This document shows, piece by piece, positions 55,044 to 64,000 of a stretch of 64,000 nt of DNA (within the stretch, counting starts at the first letter, position 1; every line of letters begins with the position of its first letter). The DNA lies in the NCBI RefSeq assembly GCF_910592395.1, contig NC_088325.1, forward strand, positions 5,177,501-5,241,500, read 5' to 3'. The notes beneath the pieces were generated by a model. The model was not told where the DNA came from. It searched no databases and saw only the letters and a list, made by a program, of their open reading frames with translations. Origin of the DNA: Lineus longissimus (taxonomy: Eukaryota > Nemertea > Pilidiophora > Heteronemertea > Lineidae). The translations under genes and the position numbers were made by a program.

Positions 55044-55949
55044 GAGGGGTTCAGGCGCAAAACCCCGTAAACGCCATTCCTATGAAAAATGAGGTAGCTG
55101 TACCAATGTACAGCTTTTGGCATGTAGATGACGTTAGTCAAATCATATTGTTGCAAAATCCCGTAAGTCCCACCGTAAATGCCTACCTTAAACCCAGTTT
55201 GTTTACAAAACCCAGTAAACGCCACCACCATATTGGTGCAGAAACACGTAAGTCCCTGAAAGCCAATCACTGATGAACTGCAGGTCACATGACGCACAAA
55301 ATGGCGGCGCCTTCGTTCGCAAGGCTTTCGCTGTAGAATAGCGTTTTTTTGTCAATTTCTGCTGAATTTACGCAAAATTAAGATGAATAAATTGGATTTT
55401 AAAAGTTTGGCTTTATGGGAAGGCATTGAATTGAATTGTGCAGAAATTTTCTGAGGTACCCAGTACTGATTTCATTCACTTATCACAGCAGGATGGCTTG
55501 GCCTCCCAAGTGAGGGACAGTCGGTTCGGTAGTTTCTGGTCTATAGACCCCTGGCAAACAACACCAACATTCAAAACTATTCACAGACATGAATTTGCTC
55601 TTTTATTAATCCAATTTGAGTACATTGCTTACATTTTCATGCATATTTTTCCAGTGATGGACTTGCCAGGTTTTGCAAACACAGATTTTTTGGACTTACT
55701 GAATTATGCAAAAATAACGCATTTGGACTTACAGAGTTTTGCAGCCAATATCAATCAAAATTGCTTAATAACTAGTTTTCATAATAAAGGTTAATTTTTG
55801 AAATTCTGGCCTTTTGTTTACCACCCAATAACTATTTGATTACAATGAGAGTTAAACCAGTAACCAATGAACCTACTCCCAAACAAAAAGTCTTGTTTTA
55901 AAACAATAGGGGTATTGTGGACTTACTGGGTTTTGCGCCTGAACCCCTC
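55044..55949. mobile_element. MITE-like element with iterated subterminal motif (906 bp)
   Basis: Inverted ends GAGGGGTTCAGGCGCAAAAC at 55044 and its complement ending at 55949; AAAT flanks both sides (55040-55043, 55950-55953), a possible 4-bp target duplication. The motif CAAAACCCxGTAAGTCC/AACGCC recurs at least three more times in the left 230 bases and, inverted, three times in the right 300 bases, as if a protein-binding site were iterated at both ends. No transposase. It encloses a CATGACGCACAAAATGGCGGC stretch resembling a CpG-type gene start, but the frame from that ATG closes after 11 codons. Confidence 0.65.
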
Positions 55950-56275
55950 AAATATATATGCATCACCAAATGTTATGTCAAAGGGATCAGATTGAATACA
56001 TATTGATAGCGGTCTGAATACGCAATCGAACCAGTGACATTATCTGACTTTACTTGAGTGGACTATGACATATCTTATAAGGACAGTCATAAGTTATCGA
56101 GAAGACACAGTTAACCTTCGATCTGCTTTTGTTTTCTTGCTTTCGAATGATAAGTATCGGTTATCAGCTGAGGGTATAGACGGTTATTGATAGATTGTCT
56201 GAAGCATGAAAGGTCGAACTCAAATAGGTCCGATTTTGAAAACCAATATCATGAGTGTTGACCTACTCTATTCGT

Positions 56276-56505
56276 CGATAGTTGCCCGGGTCATTTGAAG
56301 ATTGTCGTTTGTTTTTTTCGAGTCGGCATTGTAAGCTTTTTTCCACTATTCTGATGTGTGATAGTGAGGTCATATCGTTACGCCTAACAACACTTCCGCA
56401 TGTGCCTGAAATCGCGTGATACAAAAAAAACTCCTCAACTGTTCTACTGTGTTAAAATGAATATCGGGCAAAGGCTTCAGAGCTGTTGAACTTAAACGTG
56501 TTAAT
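56276..56505 (+). repeat. Duplicated ~230-bp segment, copy 1
   Basis: Shares CCGGGTCATTTGA, GTCGGCATTG, TCTGATGTGTGATAGTGAGGT, TGTTCTACTGTGTTAAAA and CTTCAGAGCTGTTGAACTTA with 57737-57988; similarity is about 80%. Confidence 0.85.
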
Positions 56506-57736
56506 GGCTGTCCTCCCTCAATGTCCCAGTGGAAATCGTTGAATGTCGGTGAGAGTGATAAAGTCTCCCTTCGCCCTTTACAAAAAGTCCGTCCAAACTT
56601 TTAACTATTGTGACCCGAGTAGGCTTTTTAAAGTAATTGTGCAATAATTTAAGGTAACTACTGATTCTCGGCCCAGTATATACTTATATCGTTTTTTTCA
56701 GAGAATAAAATAAACGCCTGTCTAAAGTTCTATTTTCTGGGAAGTGGAAGGAGAAAACATATCCAAAATCTGTACAAATCTCGATAACGTATTGTTATTT
56801 GTTGTTAATTTCAGCACACTGACTATCTGTCCATTCCTAAATAGTGTGATTTCTGTTGGACGGACAGTAAACCACAATTAGAGGTCAGTAACCTAACACT
56901 TTCGTTATTTTAGGATTAAACCGGGAACAAGTAAGCGCAATATAATATAACCTTAACCTTAAGAAGATCAGTCCACGTTTGTTTGATTGTTTTGTGGCAG
57001 GTTTGGCTGGTATCATGATCATACACAAGATTGACGTCATTAATGTAACATGATCGATATCTCTGAGTGTTTAGGCTTTACATATGAGTCACACGTAAAT
57101 ACTTTCACTTTTAGGAATACCACTCATTGTCTCTTTGTTTATTTTTCTGATGAATGTAGTAAATACAAGCTCCTTAGAATGACGTCCATTCACTTTGTAA
57201 ATTGTAAAATCGTTTCCACATGCTAGTGCAACCATAGAGAGGATCAACGCATGGAGGGCTAACTCGAGTCAAATCGGAGTCAACAAATTTTAATGCTTTC
57301 CTTTTTTGTGCAACACATGGCAACTACTTATCTAACTGGAGGAACTGGGCAGTTGAGAGCTTGGTAAAATTGCCCATTAGAATACAAATGGCCCTTTAAT
57401 CTGTTTACCACTTCACTATATGTACATAGAAAAGTTGCATATTGCATGGTCTTAAATGTTATGTCCGCATTGTTTGAGGCGCTGGAGAAAAAACTACTGG
57501 ACGGAATTATTTGATTTCTTTCACTCGATCAAGGCCCAACATAATCTTTTCACTTTAGTAACCATGGTAACGAATTGTTGGTATTCTGCGTACATTGACG
57601 TATGCATTGAATTCGGATATTTTTCGCTCTGAACGGTTTTATTTGAAGAATTTGGATGAATTGTTCAGGTGATTATTTTTTGTGCCTATCTACTCATGTA
57701 CCACGAATGATGATCTGTTGACACAATCCTACTCCT
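56506..57736. other. Non-coding stretch between duplicated segments
   Basis: No supported exon or repeat. Confidence 0.5.
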
Positions 57737-57988
57737 CGATATTTGTCCGGGTCATTTGACGATTTTCGTTTGTTCTTTTGCGTCGGCATTGCAGTATCTA
57801 AGTTTCTTCCACCATTCCCACCATTCTGATGTGTGATAGTGAGGTTATACTACATCATTACGCAGAACACCCCCTCCCCATGTGCCTGATATCGTGTGAT
57901 ACAAAAAAGCTCTTCAGCTGTTCTACTGTGTTAAAACGAAGATCAGGCAAAGACTTCAGAGCTGTTGAACTTAAACGTGTTAATTCTT
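57737..57988 (+). repeat. Duplicated ~250-bp segment, copy 2
   Basis: Second copy of 56276-56505 with an insertion (TTCCCACCATTC region). It runs into the minisatellite that follows. Confidence 0.85.
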
Positions 57989-58019
57989 TGATACTGATTT
58001 TGGATGGGCATTGAAAAGT

Positions 58020-58400
58020 CATTACAATTTGAAGCTCCAGCCCAAAGTCATTAATTCTTCAATCCTGATTTTGAGACACCAGCCCAAAGTCATTAATTCT
58101 TCAATCCAGATTTTGAGACACCATCCCAAAGTCATTAATTTTTCAATCCTGATTTTTGAGACACCAGCTCAAAGTCATTAATTCTTCAATCCTGATTTTG
58201 AGACACCAGCCCAAATTCATTAATTCTTCAATCCTGATTTTGAGACACCAGCCCAAAGTAATTTATTCTTCAATCCTGATCTTGTGACACATGTGCACAG
58301 TCAGTAATTCTTCGATAATGATTTTGCACGGACGTGGATCGGAGAAATCAAAACAATTTGAGACACCTGTCTAACGTCAGTAATTCTTCAATACTGATGT
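58020..58400 (+). repeat. ~42-bp minisatellite, about seven units
   Basis: Units contain CCCAAAGTCATTAATTCTTC and AATCCTGATTTTGAGACACC. The central five are nearly identical, and the outer ones (58270-58400) are diverged. Confidence 0.92.
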
Positions 58401-59309
58401 TGGATGGATGTGGACAAAATCATCAATAGTTGAGACACATGCTATTTTAATATGATTGGCAGTTCTTCCGGACTACAAGCTTAATAGATCTGATCCTGAT
58501 ATACGGTTCACATAACACATCTAGCGCAATAGACATTTACTGGCATCAGCTTGGAATTGTGTGTAGATATGATTGAACTGTGTTCATATTGATAATTCAA
58601 CTGCATCTTTACAATGATGTTTTAAATTCCAGAGTGAATCCGTTCGGATATAAAAAAAAACAGGTTAACTTAGTCGTAGGCTATCACAACGACTTTGAAT
58701 ACCACATTATTTGTTTCATCTCATGCAAGAGGTCACGTCACGTCGAGTGCCGTGTGGATATTCCGCCAGTCATTTTATAGCGCCAGATACCAGTTATCTT
58801 TTAAAAACTTATAAATTTGGCACGAAAGTGCCAAAACCTATGATTGAAGGTAAAATCAAATACCTTTTATAACTTAAGCATGTTTAACAGGTAACGATGC
58901 AGACATAACATTTACGAAATACTCTAGACGGCCACGCCTAGGTATGAACAACAATGGGTTTATCCATTGTTCTTATGACTGATCATCTCATGATGTGGTG
59001 CTTAATTCGAAATGTGATAATGTCATTTACGAATGATGGACTTTAAGTTCCTTTACTCGTACTTCATGTTCGAGTGATTTATGTTACTGGCCTGGTTGAA
59101 ATATTATAACTTTCAAACATTTTGACCACTGCATCGTACAATTAGGTCAATCGATATAAATGCTTTCCAAATGATAAATATAGACATTGATCGAGAGTTT
59201 TTGTTTGCTCTGTGTAAAGTTAAGTGTTTTTCCCAAATATAGTGGATCAGTAGGTCACCCTATCGTAGATGTTTTTTTTTCTGAACCAATTTCTCTCATT
59301 CTGTTTCAG
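58401..59309. other. Non-coding stretch
   Basis: No exon found apart from the small acceptor-bounded exon that follows. Confidence 0.45.
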
Positions 59310-59390
59310 GACTTTTATAAGGATACACTGAAAATATGGAGAACAGAGCCCTACTATATTTTGTGACGCTACTGGTTATTGCACATACCG
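59310..59390 (+). CDS. Signal-peptide exon of a secreted or membrane protein
   Basis: Acceptor CATTCTGTTTCAG, a 26-base leader, ATG at 59336, then 18 codons (MENRALLYFVTLLVIAHT) plus one base and donor ACCG|GTAGGT, phase 1. The composition is that of a cleavable signal peptide. A phase-1 intron after a signal peptide is typical of secreted modular proteins. No downstream exon with matching phase was identified before the window end. Confidence 0.55.
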
Positions 59391-60867
59391 GTAGGTATTA
59401 ATGTACATACTCCTTGGTACAACATGTCATTACTAAATTCCAAAAGGTTGCCCAGTTTGATTATTCGCCGCGGCTTTGCCGATCAGTTAGCGTTCCCCCG
59501 CCTCGAGCAAGTCGCAGTGTTTTGCGCATTAAGAGTGCTGATAGGGAGGACAGCTGATCTATGGAACAGCTTCCTTGCTATTGTTTGGTGTTTAGGGACT
59601 AGGCTCACTCTTCGGTCGGGAACAATGTTTGATCTTGAAGGAAGATGAAACAAAATCCGAATCGGGATCAAGGGCTCCAGAAACCTAATGCGCATAGTAT
59701 AATCATCTATGATAGATTATGAGGAAACAATGCTTTAGAACTGAAAAATCTGTGATCTTTGTGGGTAGGTTATGCTTGTGAAAATATTATGCCACGAAAT
59801 ATACAGAAAAATTAAAGTATCACAAAATGTCTCGTTTCATAATATAATACAACTATTTCTACTCACCACGGGTAATCAAAATATCGAGTTCCGGTGTAAA
59901 AGGAGTGGGCGTCCTAGGAATGCAGGGCCCTATACAATAGCTGTGTCTTGTCAACGAATGTGGTTAAATGTTTGGTTAGGGTTAGCTACATAAACTTCAG
60001 CAAAGGAACTCGGCGACTCTATTTACTTTAGCAAAAGGACCTGAATTAGATTCCGGGGGACTTGCATTTCTTTTACACCGGGCATTAAGTGCCATGTCCA
60101 GGTTCCGAGTCGTCTGGTACTTGTATTCCTGAATTCCGAGTCCTTCAATAATTTCCTCGTAATAATGGCTGTTCCACGGCATACCTAAAAATATGTATTT
60201 AACAGACGCGTACATGCGGATCTAGAGATATAGGGCCTTATATATGGGCTGATTTCAAGCACCATAACTCTGCTTGGGCGGCGTGATGAAGCAAAAGATC
60301 ATGAAGCAAGCATGAACATCAAACGCTTTTCACTTATTGCAGCCTATACGTCGGAACTTTTAACGTGAATATTCATACATCGTATTCCCAAGATCCCAGA
60401 TCCGAATGCATAAGTCGAATTATAACTTTTCGTGTTTTTGAAGGAAGGGATTGATTCGGGGCGGTCTAACGTTTCCGTCGAAAAAACTACCCAAGTGGCC
60501 GATATTCATAAAAGTCTGCTAAGCATAGTTGGCAACTATTTTTGACCCTAGTTGGATACTTAGTGTTATTCATAAATTCCCGCTAAGCTTAGATTGGTGC
60601 TCAGTTGTCTTCTAACTTTAGAGGTGCTCTGGGGTACCTCTATTGCCAGTACCAGCACGCTTCGTCACATGCCAGTAGGCCTACCACCAAGAAGCCAGTG
60701 CCACCAAGATGAAGTCCGACATTGGATGGCAAATCCTGCAAGAGAGAAGCTTTGTTGGAAGAATCTCGCTGTTCTATAAGTATGCACGTTACGACTTAGA
60801 GCGCATGCGCCAACTCTATTAATTGATCATCCACGTGGTACAGCACATGGAATTGAGAAATAAACTG
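59391..60867. other. Non-coding, probably intron of the signal-peptide gene
   Basis: No further exon in the right phase could be supported. Frames here are short and lack motifs. Confidence 0.45.
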
Positions 60868-61215
60868 GTTACCCCTTTCTGGACCTAATATTTTGACATT
60901 TTGTAGGGAAATTATATTTCAAACTGACATTAACCCTTTTAGGGCTGATTGGCATCGGTGAGGAAATGTTAGGAAATCACTCAGAGCATTATTAACACTT
61001 TCTGGACCCAATGATTGGACTTTTTGAGGGAAATTACATTTCAAATTTAACCCCTGGCATTAACCCTTTCTGTGCCTAATATTTTGACATTTGCCGTATT
61101 AACCCTTTTTCTTGCCTCTTTTCCTTTTTAATAGGACTGATCGGCATATGAGAGCAAATCACTCGAGCAGTATTAACCCTTTCTGGACCTAAGAATTGGA
61201 GTTTGTTAACCATTG
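60868..61215 (+). repeat. Degenerate tandem repeat, about 3 units
   Basis: Units contain ACCCTTTCTGGACCTAA, TTGACATTT and AGGGAAATTATATTTCAAA, spaced ~130-170 bases. Strongly diverged. Confidence 0.65.
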
Positions 61216-61295
61216 GTTTCCTGAGCATTTTCAGTCGGCATTTAATTTAATTGACATTTTAACCCGTTAGTCATTAACCCATGGGGGCTTGGGAT

Positions 61296-61316
61296 GGGGG
61301 GGGGGGGGGGGGGGGG
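61296..61316. repeat. Poly-G tract (21 G)
   Basis: Uninterrupted G-run. The poly-Pro frame on the other strand is spurious. Confidence 0.95.
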
Positions 61317-61469
61317 TCTGGGTTGAGCTGATGGGGGATAACCTTGTTCCTTTCCGGTTGATTGACTTGGATGGTAGTCAAAACCAAACTTCAATGATGC
61401 CATCAATAAATTTAAGCCTAACATCAAGGTTCGTTCTGAGATCATAAGTTTATTTATTTAAAACATTAT

Positions 61470-61643
61470 TTAAACATATCTCCGATACTTCACAAATGCC
61501 GTTTCGGTAGCTATTACATGGCTCCTTATTAAATCCAGTGTTTGTGTAATAGGAAATTCATCACCATAAGACTGGATGAAGCCGCAAATATCACTTTTCT
61601 TTTCGGTGAAGTGCTTCTCCCAATCTGAATCTGGCGCCGCCAT
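61470..61643 (-). CDS. Small host-like ORF, possible first exon (57 aa)
   Basis: ATG at 61643 in a GC-rich context (AACATGGCGGCGCCAGATTC), common at animal gene starts, preceded by GTCACATGACTGTCACGTGC-type E-box sequences on the other strand. The frame runs 57 codons: MAAPDSDWEKHFTEKKSDIC, GFIQSYGDEFPITQTLDLIR, ending FVKYRRYV, then TAA. It is too short for the usual ORF cut-offs. It may be a complete micro-protein or exon 1 with a donor before the stop. Family not recognised. Confidence 0.45.
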   Translation of the reverse strand: MAAPDSDWEKHFTEKKSDICGFIQSYGDEFPITQTLDLIRSHVIATETAFVKYRRYV

Positions 61644-62238
61644 GTTTTACTTCCGCTCCAGTCACATGACTGTCACGTGCTAAACGTTGGCCATGTGCTT
61701 TTCTATTTATAAGCTTACCTCCTTAAAACACTCCGGATCTAGCTTCACCCGAGTTGCGCTGCCTATTCCATCGCGGGCTTCCATCAACTGTATCGGTCCA
61801 GAATTACCCACCATCAATACGCATACGGCTTTCCAACTTCCAACACCGACGCATATAAATATAATTTTGTCTTTTGAACCATAAGATACTGGAATTTAAT
61901 GCCGGTTTGTATTCTACACCTGCAGACAGCAGCCAACTTAAACACCAACTAAATAATAGCTGAAGAAAGGCTGCGAATACCTCGTTCCACCAAGAGGGGA
62001 ATACAATAGTCACGCCTGGGCAGCTCAACAAACCCCCGAGTTACGCCAGGCTGTGCATTAGATGCAGTGTAAATTCGACCAGTTTATACGTTCAATTTTC
62101 AAGTTCAAGTTTAGTTCAAGTTGTTAAATTACGTTTTTACCGATGAGTGTCGGAAGGTTACCGCCACTGGGACCCCTGGCAAACATGCTAAATAGCCCAA
62201 GCCAGCCTAATGTAGAAGTAGAAGTTGCATCCTTCGCC
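61644..62238. other. Non-coding stretch with E-box-like promoter region
   Basis: CACATG and CACGTG elements at 61663-61679 just upstream of the minus-strand ATG. Otherwise no gene. TTCGCC at 62233-62238 is the target copy left of the foldback element. Confidence 0.45.
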
Positions 62239-63181
62239 TATGGCAAGCCAAAGCGGAATTTATTCAAGACTTTAGAATTACCATTCAAGAAGTTAAATAT
62301 AAGTTCAAGAAGGAAATATATGTTCAAGACTAAAATATGTTCAACCTTGAATCAAATGTTTTCAACCTTGAATAAAATATGTTCAACCTTGAATAAAATA
62401 TGTTCAACCTTGAATAAAATATGTTCAACCTTGAATAAAATATGTCCAACCTTGAACAAAATATATTCAATCTTGAACAAAATATATTCAAGACTCACGT
62501 GACCATATTCAAGACGCACGTGACCACAAAATTGATGACGTAGAGCGTAGAATCTGTGGTACTTCTGATGCGTTCTGTTTCACGACATGATTGATTGCCT
62601 GTATAGCCTAAACACTCAAACATGTCAAAAGACAACGAGAATCCGATACAGTGGTGTCGGCCTTAAGAATGAAAGGTGAGAGGCATTGCGCATTTTGAAC
62701 CTATAATTTGCCTGATATGTCTGTGAAACATGTATCGACTCTGACATTCACTCGGCATCCATGTCATGATGTGTAGGATTACAGTACATGTCGGGTGTAG
62801 GCGGCTAGGTACGTGTACAACCATGTGTCAAAACCTCGTGCGAACAATTCGAGCTCCGAAACGCAACACAAGTACCATGGGTTCGGGAAAGTCCGGACGC
62901 GGGTTCGGGAAAGTCCGTAAAGCATCAAAACATGAGCAACTACGTCATCAATTTTGTGGTCACGTGCGTCTTGAATATGGTCACGTGAGTCTTGAATATA
63001 TTTTGTTCAAGGTTGAATATATTTTGTTCAAGGTTGAACATATTTTATTCAAGGTTGAAAACATTTGATTCAAGGTTGAACATATTTTAGTCTTGAACAT
63101 ATATTTCCTTCTTGAACTTATATTTAACTTCTTGAATGGTAATTCTAAAGTCTTGAATAAATTCCGCTTTGGCTTGCCATA
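62239..63181. mobile_element. Foldback element, ~260-300-bp arms, 6-bp target duplication
   Basis: Ends TATGGCAAGCC (62239) and GGCTTGCCATA (to 63181) are inverted, and TTCGCC flanks both sides (62233-62238, 63182-63187). The left arm (62239 to about 62541) and right arm (about 62940-63181) are nearly identical inverse copies. The left arm carries about three extra copies of a 21-bp unit (TTCAACCTTGAATAAAATATG). The ~400-base loop has no transposase. Because 21 bp is seven codons, the arm gives a long ICSTLNK-repeat frame, which is not called as a gene. Confidence 0.82.
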
Positions 63182-63187
63182 TTCGCC

Positions 63188-63517
63188 AACGTCACGACGT
63201 CGTGGTGTGTGATGATTTTACTGGCAATTATATACACCAGATACTCAGTCGTAAGGTCATGGAGGTAGGCAGGGGTATTATCATAGCTCCTCCCACCTTG
63301 CGATAATTTCCAGCGAGTGATACATGTAGTACATGAGACGTCAATTAACATGTTTTATCGTCAGCAATGCTCTTTTGATTATGTAAGCCAAAAGTGTGAA
63401 CAGATCAAATCGCATTAACCAGGTCGGTTTCCTGTGGCGCATGCGCAGTCCTGGTCCGCACATTTACTTCCGTTTTATCGCATGGAGAAAACGTGGGCTC
63501 TGACATTTGTCTGACAG
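63188..63517. other. Non-coding stretch
   Basis: No exon. Leads into the acceptor of the Myb/SANT-like exon. Confidence 0.45.
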
Positions 63518-63719
63518 CTGCTAATAAAAGAGGAAATTGCAAATTTGTCGAACGATGTGGCTGGAAATAATCGCGGATTGGTTTGGTCAAGAGCAGAGAG
63601 GTTGGCCTTGCTGAACATTTGGCGCGATGAAGATATTGAAGGGCAGCTTCAAGGGAATCACCGGAATTCCCGAGTCTACAATCGTGTGGCTGAGTTGCTG
63701 GCCCTGCAGGGCTACGAAC
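63518..63719 (+). CDS. Myb/SANT-like DNA-binding domain exon (partial gene)
   Basis: Acceptor ATTTGTCTGACAG, 67 open codons and donor GAAC|GTGAGA (phase 1). The peptide LVWSRAERLALLNIWRDEDI, EGQLQGNHRNSRVYNRVAEL and LALQGYER follows the first two helices of trihelix Myb/SANT-like domains (W-x2-xE-x2-ALL-x-IW-D ... RN-x2-VY-x2-A-x2-L-x3-GY-x-R) used by MSANTD/ZSCAN29-type proteins and Harbinger transposon accessory proteins. The third helix would be in the next exon, beyond the part of the window I could resolve. It may be a host gene or Harbinger-derived. Confidence 0.62.
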
Positions 63720-64000
63720 GTGAGATTATGGCGTATTTTACTATCCGTGGGTGGCGTATTCGTTACATCGGATTGTATGTGATCGCTCGTGATTCGGATC
63801 AGAATCCGAATTGAGCTAGTGTGACCTTTCCGTTTTCAAAGCGCAATAACCAATCCGAATTCCGAAATGCGGATAACGGAATTTGGTTTGAAAGCGTATG
63901 CAGTGTGAACGTAGACAACAAAGGTTGGGCAATACAGGGTGTGTTCAATTTCTTAATAAGGGGAAGCTCGAATGACTGTACGAAACAATACTGATCATGG
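63720..64000. other. Intron or non-coding end of window
   Basis: No further exon recognised. An ATCCGAATT word is repeated several times near 63795-63890. Confidence 0.4.

Noticed and set aside
58020-58400. Regularly spaced repeats that could suggest a CRISPR array
   Set aside because: Units are head-to-tail without unique spacers, in animal DNA; it is a minisatellite. The same holds for 8105-9192 and 62340-62480.
62143-62502. 119-codon plus-strand frame with seven-residue ICSTLNK repeats
   Set aside because: The repetition is the 21-bp DNA repeat of a foldback arm read in frame, and no splice, start context or homologous frame supports a gene.
62766-63068. 100-codon frame ending in LFKVE repeats
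   Set aside because: Produced by the other arm of the same foldback element.

Overview
This is eukaryotic, animal nuclear DNA: short exons with good GT-AG sites separated by long AT-rich non-coding stretches, polyadenylation signals, several nested transposable elements, microsatellites and minisatellites, and one 100-base assembly gap (10009-10108). The frequent GGCCTA/TAGGCCTA words and the repeat types suggest a marine invertebrate, perhaps a non-vertebrate deuterostome; that is an impression and cannot be proved from this window.

Left part (1-9.2 kb): non-coding, with a tRNA-derived SINE-like piece, a dispersed repeat, the 3' tail of a LINE on the minus strand, and a 1.1-kb satellite built of 60-bp units. 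10-22 kb reads as a nest of three mobile elements. The outermost is a Ty3/Gypsy-type retroelement: its integrase end lies at 10109-10476 and a likely polypurine tract plus 3' LTR at 21.8-21.98 kb. Inside it sits a 9,068-bp unit (11643-20710) with ~50-bp inverted ends and TTAA on both sides. That unit carries a clean six-exon gene (338 aa) and a third element, 15108-19500. The third element has ~570-bp terminal inverted repeats and encodes a double zinc-finger protein plus a protein in which the whole metal-binding active-site pattern and the helix-3-turn-helix of FEN1/XPG-type 5' nucleases can be traced. I regard this nuclease-bearing element as the most interesting object here.

22-32.8 kb is a compact, mostly minus-strand gene block that looks like an integrated Polinton/Maverick (adintovirus-like) element or remnant. 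It has a penton-like or capsid-associated protein, a C-terminal fragment of a major capsid (hexon-like) protein on the opposite strand, an ankyrin-like protein ending in a SOCS box, a small Cys/His cluster protein, and a spliced lysine-rich gene with duplicated exon modules and a UGA-CUA stop context followed by an 84-residue open extension. Four copies of a ~200-270-bp intergenic repeat separate its genes. No polymerase, integrase, ATPase or protease of such an element is visible in the window.

34-38.3 kb holds two convergent genes: a five-exon plus-strand gene with beta-propeller-like repeats, and a minus-strand repetitive basic protein of ~540 aa. From 39 kb to the end the sequence is mostly non-coding, with isolated exons (a secreted Cys-rich protein at 45.3-46.7 kb, a signal-peptide exon at 59.3 kb, a small host-like ORF at 61.5 kb, a Myb/SANT-like exon at 63.5 kb), an intron-containing tRNA-Tyr pseudogene, a Mutator-like MITE with a 9-bp target duplication, another MITE, and a 943-bp foldback element with a 6-bp target duplication.

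Gene models were made by eye from splice sites and frame. All family assignments rest on motif recognition, with no database search.
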